From Muscardinus avellanarius (Eukaryota; Chordata; Mammalia; Rodentia; Gliridae): a stretch of DNA of 64,000 nt. How positions within the stretch are numbered: the first letter of the stretch is position 1; each line of letters opens with the position of its first letter. The position numbers and the translations under genes were made by a program. Shown one piece after another: positions 36,401 to 46,909 of this stretch. A model generated the notes under the pieces. The model was not told where the DNA came from. It ran no database searches and saw only the letters and a list, made by a program, of their open reading frames with translations. The stretch lies in the NCBI GenBank assembly GCA_963383645.1, contig OY726559.1:113423296-113487295 (forward strand), written 5' to 3'.

Positions 36401-39315
36401 AGCGGCTGACAATCTGTGCAGAGACTGGGGCCGTCCATTTGCAAAATACATTTGTCCTGGTGGGCAGAAGGGCCCTATTTATCATTATTATTATTATTAT
36501 TATTATTATTAATTTTTGCAGACCTGGGGATGAAACCCAGAGACATTCTACCTCCGAGCTACATCCCCAGCCCTATTTTTTATTCTTTATTTGGAAACAA
36601 GGTCTCACTGAGTTTTAAAGGGCCTAAGTAGCTGAGGCTGGCAGTGAACCTTGATCCTCCTGTCTCAGCCTCCCAAGTACTAGGATGACAGGTGTGTGCC
36701 ACCATGGTCAGCCTTGTTCCAGAATTTAAAATATAGAAAGGGTGGGGCCGGGCATGGTGGTGCATGATTGTGATCCCAGCATTCGGGAGGTTGAGACAGG
36801 AGGATCACGGTTCAAGGACAGCCTCAGCTACTACTTAGTGAGGCCCTTTGCAACTTGATGAGACCCTGTTTCAAAGTAAAGAATAAAAAATAGGGCTGGG
36901 GGTGTAGCTCGGAGGTAGAATGCCCACAGGTTTGAGGACAGCCTCAACAAGTAGTGAAACCTCTTATCAACCTAGTGAGACCATTTCAAAATAAAAATAA
37001 AATAAGGTTGTAGGTTTAATTCAGAGGTAGAATGCCCCTGGGTTCAATCTCAGTACCACACACTCAAAAGAAGAATTCCATAAACATTAACTATTAGTAT
37101 CTCCATTTAAAGATAAGGAAACCGGAGGTTTAGAGACATGCTGGGATTACCAGCGTGCGCCACCATGCCCGGCACTTTTTTTTTTTTTTTTGGTGGTACT
37201 GGGGTTCCTGGAAACCCTTCTACCTCGGGGCTACACTCCCAGACCTATTTTATACTTTTTATTTGGAAACAGGGTCTCTTAAGCTGGCTTCGAACGTGTG
37301 CGATCCTCCTGTCTCCACCTCCCAAGCGCGGGGATTACAAGCGTGTGCCACCACACCCGGCCTTTTTTTTTTTTAATTTTTGAAACAGGCTTTCACTAAA
37401 TTGCAGAGCCCCTCACTAACTTGCTGAGGCTGGCCTCCAGCCTGCAATCCTCCTGTCTCCCAAATTACAAGTGTGTACAGCCCAGCTTCCTGCAGCCAGC
37501 GGTAGAGTTGACCCCCCTCTGGCCAGTCCCGCTTCCTCCCTTGCTTCCCCCTGGTCCATAATGGACACTGAACACCTCAAACTTCTCAGCGGCCGCTTCT
37601 GGAAATCTCACCTGCGCTAACTTGTAAGTGGCAGAATTGAGATCTGGTCCTGTGTGGCCCACGAGCATCCCGCTATCCTGCGACTCAGAATGAAGGAGGA
37701 CTTTGGAGGGATGTCATGAGGATCAGCGGGATAGTGGCCGGTCCCTAGGAAGAGCCTAAAAACAGCAGCATCTAGTAGTAGGATTGTCTCAGACTCTAGC
37801 CAGCCCTCACTCTGCCTCTCCTTCCTGGGATTGCCGCCAGGAGTACAGGTTCTCAGATTTGAACAAGGGCAGGGTGGAGGCTGGGAGAGGCGGTGGGGTG
37901 GGGTGGGGTGTCTGGAAAGAGACTCAGAGCCCTATCGGGTCACCCAGCCCTGGAGGAGGTGTGGATGGGGGTTGGGAACCGCAGAAGGGGCCAAACAATG
38001 ACCTAGATAAAGAAGCTGGAAGGAGGATGGCTAGGGATGTAGCTTAGTGGTAGAGCACTTTCTCAGCATGCAGGAGGCCCTGGGTTCCACTCCCAATACC
38101 ACTGAGGGCAGGAGGGGTAGGAGGAGGGAAAGGAGGAGGGGGGGAGGGAGAGGAAGAAGAAAGAGGGGGGAGGAGGAGGGAGGGGAAGAGGGGAGGAGGG
38201 AGAGGGGGAGGAGGGAGGGGAGGAGGGAGAGGGGGAGGAGGGAGGGGAGGAGGAGGAAGGGTACATGCACACTTCCAGGGTCAGCCAATGTGAACCCAGG
38301 TTCCAGGTCCAGGGATCTGCCAAGGTACTGGCCAACAAGGTTTTGGCCCCGGAGCCCTGCTCCGATCTCCTTACATCCTTGTGTTTTTATTACTCAGCCC
38401 AATAATGGATAGGTCTCTTCTCCTTTCCTATACACCTGCCCAGAAAGATGTGTGTGCCTGTGTGTATTGCTGGGGATTGAATCCAAGGCCTAATACCTTG
38501 AGCTACCGCCCCAATCCTTTTTTTTTTGTGTGTGTGGTACTGCAGATTGAACCCAGAGACATTCTACCTCTGAGCTCCACCCCTAGCCATATTTTTTATT
38601 CTTTTTTTTTTTTTTTTTTTTGCGGGTCTGGGGATGGAACCCAGGGGCATTTGACTTCCAAACTACACCCCCTGCCCTATTTTATTCTTTATTTTGAAAC
38701 AGGGTCTCACTAAGTTGCAGAGGGCCGTACTAAGTAGCTGAGTCTGTCTGTCCTCGAACTGCGATCCTCCTTTCTCAATTACACTCGTGCGCCACCACGC
38801 CCAGCTTATTCTTTATTTTGAAACAGGGGCTCCACCGAGTTGCAAAGGGCCTCACTAAGTAGCTGAGGCTGGCTGGGAACTGCCATCCTCCGGTCTCAGC
38901 TTCCCAAGGACTGGCTGGGCTTCTAGATGTCTCTGTCCCTCTTAATTCCACCTGTTTGCCCCTCTGCTGGGAAAGGAAGTCCTGTCCGACGTCTGACCTC
39001 CATTTCTTGTGCCACAGCGGCTGACTGTTCCCAAGGATTGGGGGTTCTTATCCTTACCACAGTGGAGCAAGCCTTGGCAACTCCAAGACTTTTGCCCCAG
39101 CAACCAGACCCTCCCTCACCCCTGCAACTTCCTTTCTTAGCTGAAGGGAATGGTAACCCCTGGAGGGGTTTGGGGAAAACATCAAAAGCGGGCGGGAGCC
39201 AGAGGCCGTGGCACACGTCTCCTTCTGGCCTCTCTCCGGCTCCACCCTCTTCAGGGACCCCGATTGATTTACCTTTGAAGACAAAGTTATAATCTTCCTC
39301 AGCTGCAGTGCCCAT
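27635..39315 (-). CDS. RAB25: RAB25, Rab11-subfamily small GTPase (five coding exons, 213 aa)
   Basis: Minus-strand coding exons: 39315-39273, 36305-36110, 30898-30705, 28629-28549 and 27762-27635 (642 nt, 213 aa plus stop). Motifs: P-loop GESGVGKT (19-26), switch I around TTIGVEF, WDTAGLE (66-72), NKSD (125-128), ETSAL (153-157) and a C-terminal CCISL with Cys209/Cys210 for geranylgeranylation. Leu71 replaces the Gln normally found in the catalytic DxxGQ motif, the known hallmark of Rab25 and the clearest way to tell it from Rab11a/b. Family knowledge: an epithelial GTPase of apical recycling endosomes that works with Rab11-FIP effectors in integrin and transcytotic traffic. The start codon context is strong (A at -3, G at +4). 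It is convergent with MEX3A and upstream in the same direction lies LAMTOR2. Confidence 0.97.
27763..28548 (-). repeat. RAB25 intron 4 with minus-strand SINEs
   Basis: Unique near the exons. About 28025-28535 holds ID halves, a (TTTTA)n tract near 28095-28135 and SINE copies on the minus strand. Confidence 0.7.
28549..28629 (-). CDS. RAB25: RAB25 coding exon 4
   Basis: Encodes [16 protein letters not shown].. to ..VLK plus one base. Acceptor GGCAG, donor GTGAGT. It contains the SAL base-contact motif. Confidence 0.95.
28630..30704. repeat. RAB25 intron 3 packed with SINEs
   Basis: A short-subfamily plus-strand copy at about 28699-28890 with an (AAAT)n tail (28889-28938). Minus-strand copies at about 28970-29790, including (TC)n at 29390-29431 and a MIR-like scrap near 29180-29235. 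Plus-strand copies at about 29803-30515. Unique sequence lies next to exon 3. Confidence 0.7.
29390..29431. repeat. (TC)n microsatellite
   Basis: About 21 units at the tail of a minus-strand SINE in RAB25 intron 3. Confidence 0.9.
30705..30898 (-). CDS. RAB25: RAB25 coding exon 3
   Basis: Starts with the base completing Ala80, then [15 protein letters not shown], and ends ..ARMFA plus one base before GTGAGA. It carries the NKSD guanine-specificity motif. Confidence 0.95.
30899..36109. repeat. RAB25 intron 2 (5.2 kb), mostly SINEs
   Basis: Plus-strand copy at about 31015-31200. (CTTT)n at about 31500-31572 leading a minus-strand cluster to 32040. Minus copies 32170-32985. MIR-like relic around 32985-33060 and unique sequence to 33360. 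(CTTT)n 33361-33466. Then a long, almost entirely minus-strand SINE run 33480-35790, with a (GAT)n tract at 35455-35494. MIR-like scrap near 35830-35900. Confidence 0.7.
33361..33466. repeat. (CTTT)n microsatellite
   Basis: A long CTTT array at the tail of a minus-strand SINE in RAB25 intron 2. A similar one lies at about 31500-31572. Confidence 0.85.
36110..36305 (-). CDS. RAB25: RAB25 coding exon 2
   Basis: Starts [13 protein letters not shown] after CGCAG and ends ..RAITS plus two bases of Ala before GTGAGC. It carries the P-loop, switch I and WDTAGLE. Confidence 0.95.
38027..38101 (+). mobile_element. ID element with intact tRNA-like internal region
   Basis: GGCTAGGGATGTAGCTTAGTG then GTAGAGCACTTTCTCAGCATG and CAGGAGGCCCTGGGTTCC: an A-box and B-box like standard rodent ID. 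It keeps the middle segment missing in the dID half of the abundant SINE. Confidence 0.8.
38105..38262. repeat. (GGA)n-rich purine tract
   Basis: About 160 bases almost purely A/G on the plus strand, with repeating GGGAGGAGGGAGAGG-like units, directly at the 3' end of the ID element. Confidence 0.85.
39273..39315 (-). CDS. RAB25: RAB25 coding exon 1
   Basis: Encodes [14 protein letters not shown] plus one base. The donor on the minus strand is AAAG|GTAAATC. Confidence 0.93.
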
Positions 39316-40084
39316 CGTGGCTCCGCATGGAGGGTGCAAGGCGTCTCCGGTGACAGGGTCACAGCGCTCCAAGCCCTCAGCCCTCAGCTCTCAGGAGACC
39401 CGGACCCACCTCTCCTCTCATTGGGGGGACAAAGATTTCTGCGGCCAGAGAACTGAGGGCCGTCTCTAGGTCAGCAGAGCTCCGCACTGCTAGGCGAAAG
39501 TGCTGTCTGAGAGCCAGGGGAGAGGACAGACGGACAGACGGAAGCTGAGAACAGGAAGAGCGGGCAGCTGGGGACCTGGGGCCCAGGTGGGTGGAGAGAC
39601 CATGACGTCAGACAGGTTAGACAGGTTGGGTGTCTGCGCTCAGCCTGGGCTCGGGCAGGGCGATCTGGAGCCAGGTCCAAGGGCTGAGGGAGGGGGAGGC
39701 CGCGGGAACCAGGGGACCACACCACTGAGGGCTGAGTTGGCATTGCTTGACTTCCGGATCTGTGCAGGGGTGTGCAGCCATCACAAGTGAGGACTGGCCC
39801 CCGAGGACTGGCACCCTGGTAGGTGTATGGAGGGCTGTGGGGCAAGGGTGGGGGCTGATGGAATGTCAGGCACCTGTTGCAGTGTGGAGGGAGACCACAG
39901 CCAACTTCTGCCCCTCCCAGACAGCCCAGGGCCTGGGATGGGCAGCCTTTCTCACCCTGGGTGGGGCTGGGAACCTGCCAGCTTGCCTGGGGTGGGTCCC
40001 TTCTTACCCCACTGGGCAAGGGGTTAGTAGTTCCCTGCACAGACCTGCTCTAAGCACATTAAGTGGGGAGAGATGTGGGGCAAA
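39316..40084. other. RAB25 5' flank
   Basis: Unique GC-moderate sequence holding the RAB25 5' UTR and promoter. The transcription start is not defined. There is no strong CpG island, in line with a tissue-restricted gene. Confidence 0.5.
39603..39610. promoter_or_regulatory. Consensus CRE (TGACGTCA) upstream of RAB25
   Basis: The palindromic CREB/ATF octamer, 288 bp before the RAB25 start codon, in the unique 5' flank. Use is inferred, not shown. Confidence 0.55.
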
Positions 40085-41025
40085 AAGACCCATGCCTATA
40101 ACCCCAGTACTTGGGACGCTGAGACAGGGGGATTCCAGGTTCAAAGTCAGCCTCATCAACTTGGTGAGGCTCTCAGCAACTTAACAAAACCTGGTTTCCA
40201 ACTAAAAAATAAATAAAATAGTTTTAGGAGTCTGACTCAGAGGTACAATGTCTCTCCGTTCAAACCCCAGCACCAGCTGGGCATGGTGGCACACGCTTGT
40301 AATCCCAGCATTTGGGAAGTTGAGACAGGAGGATCGCGGTTCGCGGACAGCCTCAGCTACTTAGTGAGACCCTTTGCAACTCAGTGAGACTCTATTTCAA
40401 AATAAAGAATAAAAAATAGGGCTGGGGGTGTAGCTTGGAAGTAGAATGCCTCTGGGTTCCGTCCCCAGTACTGAAAAAGAAAAAAAAAAAAGCTGTTTCC
40501 AAATTTAAAAAAATAAAATAGGTTGGGGGTCTGGTTCAGAGGTACAATGCTCCTGGGTTCAAACCTCAGCACCATCCACACAAATAATATTAACAATAAA
40601 ATAAAAAGGGCTGAAGGTGTAGCTTGGAGGTAGGACATCCCTGGGTTTCATCCCTAGCACCAAAATTAAAATGTAAAGAGTCAGAAGAGCAGGATCTGGA
40701 GATGGGACCCTGAGAGGCTTTCCCTTTTTGCCAAGACTTGAGGCCTCACAGCAAAGGCATCTTGCCTGCAAAGTGCTTCCAGATACCTAGAATAAATGGA
40801 CACTGAGCGCCCAGGTCGTTGGTGCTGGGGATTGAACCCAGGGGCACTGTACCTCTGAGCTACATCCCCAGCCCTATTTTTTAGTCTCTTTATTTTTGAA
40901 ACAGGATCTCACCGAGTTGCGAAGGGCCTCGCTAAGGAGCTGCGGCTATCCGCTAACTGTGCTCTTCTGGTCTCCACCTTCCGAGTGGTGGGTTTACAAG
41001 TGTGCGCCACCTCGCCTAGCTCTGA
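40085..41025. repeat. SINEs between RAB25 and LAMTOR2
   Basis: Plus-strand copies at about 40085-40665, unique to 40820, and a minus-strand copy at 40825-41025. Confidence 0.7.
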
Positions 41026-41140
41026 AGTCCATTTGTGCAGAACACCAGGAATTCCGCCGCCGCCCCTGCCCCTTCCCTTCTGATACCCTTTCATTCCTCC
41101 CACCCAAGAAAGTGGCCAAGACACAAGGCAGGAGTTGACA

Positions 41141-41146
41141 TTTATT
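41141..41146 (-). terminator. LAMTOR2: LAMTOR2 poly(A) signal
   Basis: AATAAA on the minus strand 107 bp after the stop codon. Confidence 0.8.
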
Positions 41147-41252
41147 CTGGAAACAAAACCAAAACAGTCCCACGCCCCACACACAGTCCAAGAGGATCCG
41201 GCCCCTCCAAATGGTTTAACTCTTTTCTGACCGCAGCTTTCATGGTCGCCCA

Positions 41253-41309
41253 TCACGATGCTGCTACCTGGGTGAGGGGCTCCTCCAGGTACTGCACCAA
41301 GGCCTGGGC
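41253..41309 (-). CDS. LAMTOR2: LAMTOR2 coding exon 4 (terminal)
   Basis: [18 protein letters not shown] then TGA at 41255-41253. Confidence 0.95.
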   Translation of the reverse strand, partial: AQALVQYLEEPLTQVAAS

Positions 41310-42915
41310 CTACGGGGTTTGGGGGAGAAGCACAGATCAGTCCACCTGCTACAGGCACCCCAAATCCAGGTCTGCACCCCGTGCCACACTGAGCCAGCAG
41401 CCCCAGCCTAGGCTGCTCTTGAAAACTAGCGCACACCAAACACACACAAGGAGCCAGGCAAACTCCAGGGAGGGGGTGTTGGTGGGCACTGACACCCTAA
41501 CGAGGTGATGCGCTGGGCCGAGGTGCTGGAGGGACTGCATGTACGCACCTTGGCCTTGAGCATCCCGAAGCCCACGGTCTCCTTGGCGTACATGCACAGC
41601 AGAAGGTTGGCCACTCGGGTGATGGCGACACGGCCCTCCTGGGGGAGGTGATATGACGGAAGGGGATGTTCTGCTTGGCACACAAAGCCCCCTCCTCCCC
41701 AAGGGCTCCCCTGGCCCTAGGGACTGGACCTCCATTCTTGCGCAGGATGCTCAACTGGGAATCTTTGGCCACAGCCCTGGATGTGGGGTCTGAGCCAGGG
41801 TTCCAGCCTCAGCACAGATATCTACTGCCCAAGTTACTCTGGGAAACTAGGTCTTCCAGAAACTTCGTTTCTCTATTTGTAACACCAGTTACAGGAGCAC
41901 TCACACACCTTAGAGGTTTGTATCTGCCAACAGTCTTTTTTTTTTTTTGTGGTACTGGGGATGGAACCCAGGGGCATTCTACCTCTGAGCGACACCCCCA
42001 GCCCTATTTTTTATTCTTTATTTTGAAACAGGGTCTCACTGAATTGCAAAGGGCCTCACTAAGTAGCTGAGGCTGTCTGTGAACCTCGATCCTCTTTTCT
42101 CAGCCTCCCAAATGCTGGGATTATAAGGATGGGCCACCACATCCAGCTTTGCCAAGAGTTATTGTTATGGGCTCACCTGAAGACTGTCAGAATTTAGGAG
42201 CAGTGACCTTATGTTTCACCTCTTTTCTGATGGTAATGTTTTTTGAAGTGCAGAGGATTAATTAAGAAGGCTGATCAGCATTTTTTAAAAAATTAAGCTG
42301 GAACTGGGCGTGGTGGCTCACCCCTGTGATCCCAAACTTGGGAGGCTAAGACAGGCCAGGCTCAGCTACTTAGTGAGGTTCTGTTTCAAAATAAAGGATA
42401 AGAGCCGGGCGTGGTGGCGCAAGCTTGTAATCCCCATGTTTGGGAGGTGGAAGCAGGAGGATCGCGCAGGTTTGAAGCCAGCCGTGCTAGCTTAAGAGAC
42501 CCTGTTTCCAAATAAAAAAATATAAAAAAATGGGTCTGGGAGTGTAGCCCGGAGGTAGAAGGGTTTCCAGGAACCCCAGTACCACCAAAAATAAATAAAT
42601 AAATAAATAAATGATAAAAAAAAAATAGGGCTGGGAATGTAGCTCGGATGTAGAATACCTCTGGGTTCAATCCCCAGTATCAAAAAAAAAAAAAGAAAAA
42701 AAAAAAAAAAGGAGGAGTTAGGCTTGGTGGCAGACACCTGTAATCCCAGTACTTAGAAGGGAGGCTAAGACAGGAAGATTCAGGTTCCAGGACAGCCTCA
42801 GCAGTGTGGTGAGACTTTCAGCAATCTCTCAAGGTCCTATTTAAAAACAAAAAATAAAGAAAAGGGTTGGGGGTGTAGTTCAGAGGTAAAATGGCCCTGT
42901 GTTCAATCCCACGTA

Positions 42916-42949
<34 letters not shown>

Positions 42950-43527
42950 AAGATGGGATGGGCGTGGCAGCACACACTTGTAATCCCAGTTCTTGGCAGG
43001 CTGAGACAGGGGGATCACAGGTTGGTGGTCAGCCTTAGCAATCTGTGAGACCCTCTGCAACTTAGTGAGACCCGGTTTCAAAACAAGGAATAAAATATAG
43101 GGATTGGGGTGTAGCTTGGAGGTAGAATGCCCCTGGGTTTGATCCTCAGTTCTACACACACAAAAAAAGTTAAGCTGGGCATGGTGGCACATGCCTGTTA
43201 TCCCAATACTTGGGAGGCTGAGACAGGAGGATTGCAGGTTCAAAGACAGCCTCAGCAAGTAGTGAGACTCATCAACCTAGCTAGGCCCTGTTTCCAAAGA
43301 AATAATAAAACAGGGCTGGGATATAGCCCAGAGGTAAAATGCCTCTGGGTTCCGTCCATCCCCAGTACCATTAAATAAATAAATAAATAATAAATGAATG
43401 TTAAATATAGCCCGGCCTGGTAACCACAAAAAAAAGGGGTATTCCATGCGGTAAAGGAAGTGCTGTTGCATAAAAACTTATTTTAGTAGATGTATATAAT
43501 ATGTACTAGGCTCTGACTTAAAATATA

Positions 43528-43575
<48 letters not shown>

Positions 43576-44335
43576 AGTTGAACTCAGGGGCATTCTACCT
43601 CCGAGCTATCCTCCCAATCCTTTTTATCCTTATTTACTATTTATTTGTTTGTTTGTTTGTTTGTTTTTTGGTGGTACTGGGGGTGAAACCCAGGGGCTTT
43701 CTACGTCTGGGCTATACTCCCAGCCCTATTTTATATTTTATTTGGAAAGAGGGTCTCACTAAGTTGCTGAGAGCCTCACTCAGTAGCTGAGGCTGGCTTC
43801 AAACCTGCGCGATCCTCCTGTCTCAGCCTCCCAAGTACTAGAATTACAAGCATGAGCCACTACGCCCGGCTCAACCCTATTTTTTATTCATTATTTTGAA
43901 ACAGGGTCTGAGTTGCAGAGGGCCTCACTCAGTAGCTGAGGCTGGCTGTGAACAAGGATCCTCCTGTCTCAGCCTCCCAAATGCTGGGATTACAAGCGTG
44001 AACCACCACGCTTGGCTCTCACCTGGCTTATTTTTAATTTTTTTAACAGCGTTTCCCTAAATCACTGCACTAGCCTTGAACCTGCGATCCTCCTGTCTTA
44101 GCCTCCTGAGTACTGGGTTTACCAGTGTGTACCACCATACCATGCCCAGCTTGTTTTACTTTTTTTTTTTTTTTCTCGGTACTTTGGATGGAACCCAGGA
44201 CATTCTACTTCCAAGCTACACTCCCAGCCGCCCCCCGCCCCCTTTTCTTTTGCGGTACTGGGGATGGAACCCAGAGCATTCTACCTCCAAGCTACACCCC
44301 CAGCCCTATTTTTAAATTCTTCTTTTTTTTTCCTT

Positions 44336-44387
<52 letters not shown>

Positions 44388-45899
44388 GAGGGTGGAACCC
44401 AGGGGCTTTTCTACCTCCGGGCTATACTCCCAGACCTATTTTATACTTTTATTTGGAAACAGGGTCTCACTAAGTTGTTGAGCGCCTAAGTAGCTTAGGC
44501 TGGCTTCGAATCTGTGAGATCCTCCTGTCTTAGCCTCCCAAGCTCTGGGATTTACAAGTACCACCACACCCGGCTTTATTCTTTATTTGAAACAGGGTCT
44601 CATTGAGTTGCAAAGGACCTCACTAAATATCTGTGCGGGAACCGTGATCCTCTAGTCTCAGCCTCCCAAATGCTGGGGTTACAAGCGTGCGTCACCACGT
44701 CCGGCTCCCCAGTCCTGTTTCTTATTCTTTATTTTGAAACAGGGCCTAAGTACTGAGTCTGTCCACAAACCTCGATCCTCCTGTCTCAGCTTCCCAAGTA
44801 CTGGATTACAAGTGTGGGCCCCCATGCCCGGCCGCACACCTTGTTTTACTTATTATTAAGCTTCTGTGTGACTGTGAACTTCATTAGGGCCTGGGTTTTT
44901 GTCTGCCCTGTTTGATTTTTTTTTTTTTTTTTTTACTAGCCCTAGGAACATTTCGGGGACCTGTTCTGTTTAGCGAACAGTTACAGAGATGAATGACAGC
45001 TCTGTTCCTGAGAAGTCCCTGGTCCCACGGCCATCCCCCTGTCTGGAGTTCATTCCCTTTCTTTGTAAACTGAAGGGGATGGGTGAAGTCTGGAGACGGC
45101 CTGGTCCTGTGAGTCTAAAGGATAACTACGCTGCGTTCGGCCTTCACATGACATTTTTTATTCATTCTTTCCTTTCACCGGCACAAAAGCAGAGGAGAAA
45201 TGATTGCTTCCGCTTAGAGATGAAGGGGGTGAGGACACTCAGAAATGTCAACTGACTGACTTACCCAGGGTTCCACAACTGACTCGCTGATGGCAGGACC
45301 AAGAGCCCCAGTCAGGCTCAGGTCCAGGGTTCCTTCCTCACCAGCACAGGCCCCATGGGGTCCTGCACACGACCAATGTAATCGTCCGGAGATCCCTAGC
45401 CCTCCACCCCTCCAGGAAGAGATCCTTGGGTCCCCTCTGGGGGGAGAGGAAGTCTCACTCCATACCATGCAGTCCATGAGGATAAATTTCAGACTGTCTT
45501 CATTAAACGCTTGGTTCCCGTTCCGGTCGTAGGCGGCCCAGATGTTACTGGCGATGGCTGCGGTGACCCGGGCGTCCGTGTCCCCATAACCCGAGTAGGC
45601 CAGCAGGGATCCCTCGTTATTCAGCAGGCTGGCGAGGGGTGGGGAGGGAGACAGACTCACCGGGAGGAATAAAATGCCTGATCTCCATCCCCACTGCCGC
45701 CACTGGCGCTCCTAGGAAGCCAGGGGCTGGGCTATGTCCCGGAACGCGCCTAGGCACCCCGCACCCCGGCTTCCTCTGCCCAGACCCTCCTGTGACAGCC
45801 GCCACCGCCCGCCCCTTGGGCGCAAACTCACAGGGTGCTCTGGACCCCTCCGGTGTTGGCTTGGCTCAGCACCTGCGTCAAAGCTTTGGGGCGCAGCAT
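41253..45899 (-). CDS. LAMTOR2: LAMTOR2 (p14/ROBLD3), Ragulator roadblock subunit (four coding exons, 125 aa)
   Basis: Minus-strand coding exons: 45899-45832, 45628-45466, 41638-41549 and 41309-41253 (378 nt, 125 aa plus stop). The protein begins [18 protein letters not shown] and ends [11 protein letters not shown]; over its whole length it is a single roadblock/LC7 domain and matches the human protein as I recall it almost residue for residue. Family knowledge: LAMTOR2 pairs with LAMTOR3 and, within the pentameric Ragulator held on late endosomes/lysosomes by LAMTOR1, it anchors Rag GTPases for amino-acid-dependent mTORC1 activation and scaffolds MEK1-ERK signalling. Intron 2 (about 3.8 kb) is filled with SINEs, the other introns are short. 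It is head to head with UBQLN4 and shares its CpG promoter. Confidence 0.98.
41549..41638 (-). CDS. LAMTOR2: LAMTOR2 coding exon 3
   Basis: Thirty whole codons, [13 protein letters not shown].. to ..MLKAK. Acceptor CCCCAG, donor GTGCGT. Confidence 0.95.
43531..43572. repeat. (GT)n microsatellite
   Basis: About 21 units at the tail side of a minus-strand ID half in LAMTOR2 intron 2. Confidence 0.9.
44338..44382. repeat. (GT)n microsatellite
   Basis: About 22 units at the tail of a minus-strand SINE. Confidence 0.9.
45466..45628 (-). CDS. LAMTOR2: LAMTOR2 coding exon 2
   Basis: From the C completing Leu to ..FILMDCM. Acceptor CGCCAG, donor GTATGG (a less usual donor). Confidence 0.95.
45832..45899 (-). 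CDS. LAMTOR2: LAMTOR2 coding exon 1
   Basis: Encodes [22 protein letters not shown] plus CT of a Leu codon. Donor GTGAGT on the minus strand. Confidence 0.95.
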
Positions 45900-46037
45900 G
45901 CCTGCGCCTCCAAACCCCGGGCCTGGGCGCGCAGGACCTCGGGGCAGCCTCCCGGGGGCTCCCTGCCCGCCGCTTCCGTAGCCCAGCGGCCGGCTCCGCG
46001 GAGCCCCGGAAGTCGTCGTCTCCGGGCCTCGCTGTGA

Positions 46038-46053
46038 TGCTGGGAGATGTAGT
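46038..46053 (-). promoter_or_regulatory. ZNF143/Staf-type motif
   Basis: The minus strand reads ACTACATCTCCCAGCA, close to the ZNF143 consensus ACTACAANTCCCAGCATGC. Confidence 0.6.
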
Positions 46054-46061
46054 CCCCGCAG

Positions 46062-46071
46062 CCTCGCGAGG
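46062..46071. promoter_or_regulatory. CTCGCGAG palindrome
   Basis: CCTCGCGAGG, one substitution per side from the TCTCGCGAGA element typical of housekeeping CpG promoters, lying between the two ZNF143-like sites. Confidence 0.5.
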
Positions 46072-46073
46072 CA

Positions 46074-46090
46074 CCCTGGGAAATGAAGTC
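46074..46090 (-). promoter_or_regulatory. Second, weaker ZNF143-like motif
   Basis: The minus strand reads GACTTCATTTCCCAGGG, a degenerate copy 36 bp from the first. Confidence 0.35.
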
Positions 46091-46801
46091 CGCTCGGCCC
46101 TCGGACCACGCGGCTAAGGGGAGGAGGAGGAGGGTGGGGAGTACGAAGATCGCGGCACTTTTAACCCTTTCGGGGAGAGGGGAGTCGTCACCGTGTGCGT
46201 TCGGCAGCCCGCGGCTCAATAATCCTTAGGGGAATAAAACAAAAACAAAAACAAAACATCTTCGGTTCCTCTCCCCAGGCACTCTGCGTTAGGCGCCATC
46301 GGTTCCGCAGAGACGAGCGGTGCTTGCACCCTGGCAATGCCCAAGGCTCGGGAGGGCCGCGTAGGCAAAGCCAGGTGTCTGGCAGCTACTTAATGCACCG
46401 GTCCTCCGAGGCCCCGGCCCGCGCGCGGGGGGCTGGGGGGCGGCCCTAGGGGCGAGGTCTCCGGTGCACGTCCAGCGGGGGGGAGCACAGCCTCCTGAAG
46501 AGGCCCGAGGCCGGGCAGAGGCTCGGCCTCCCCGGAGACTGCCCTACCGCAGGGAGCGAGCGGAGGCCAGCCGGGGGCGCACGGGGCCCTTTGTCCCCGA
46601 GGGGCGCTGCGGGGCGGGCCGCTGCAGTGCGCCCCCAGGCCGCCCGGGGCGCTGTGGCTGCGCGGCGGGCCCGGAGGGGCGGCGGGGCCTTGGGGAGAGG
46701 AGGGGGTGTCGGCGGCGCCGAGCCGAGCCGGGCCGGCCGGGCGGGGAGGAGGAGGAGGAGGAGCTGGGCGGGCTGGCGGGCGGCCGGGTGGCGGCGGCGG
46801 C

Positions 46802-46909
46802 ATGGCGGAGCCGAGCGGGGCCGAGGCCAGGGCCCCCATTCGGGTCACCGTCAAGACCCCCAAAGACAAGGAGGAAATCGTGATCTGCGATCGAGCCTCG
46901 GTCAAGGAG
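46802..46909 (+). CDS. UBQLN4: UBQLN4 coding exon 1
   Basis: Thirty-six codons, [12 protein letters not shown].. to ..CDRASVKE. Donor GTAGCG. Confidence 0.93.

Larger units (their letters stand above)
36306..39272. repeat. RAB25 intron 1
   Basis: (TTA)n 36483-36512 and minus SINE to 36715; plus SINEs 36745-37070; minus SINEs 37137-37480. Unique with a MIR-like scrap near 37615-37665. Full ID element at 38027-38101 and (GGA)n at 38105-38262. Unique to 38440; minus SINEs 38440-38920; unique up to exon 1. Confidence 0.65.
41639..45465. repeat. LAMTOR2 intron 2 filled with SINEs
   Basis: Minus SINE 41935-42150. Plus-strand run 42305-43430, including a short-subfamily copy near 42405-42590. (GT)n at 43531-43572. 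Minus-strand run 43575-44840 with (GT)n at 44338-44382. 44840-45150 has a poly(T) run and no clear element, and a MIR-like relic is at about 45180-45320. Confidence 0.7.
45900..46801. promoter_or_regulatory. Shared head-to-head CpG promoter of LAMTOR2 and UBQLN4
   Basis: The two start codons are 902 bp apart and diverge. The interval is GC/CpG-rich, especially 46390-46800, with no TATA box. It contains two ZNF143-like sites, ETS cores (CCGGAAGT at 46006-46013; a minus-strand CGGAAG near 45972) and CTCGCGAG. Confidence 0.85.

Noticed and set aside
44880..45020. Possible L2 LINE 3' end (GGCCTGGGTTTTTGTCTGCCC)
   Set aside because: Only a short resemblance, broken by a poly(T) run; not enough to call.
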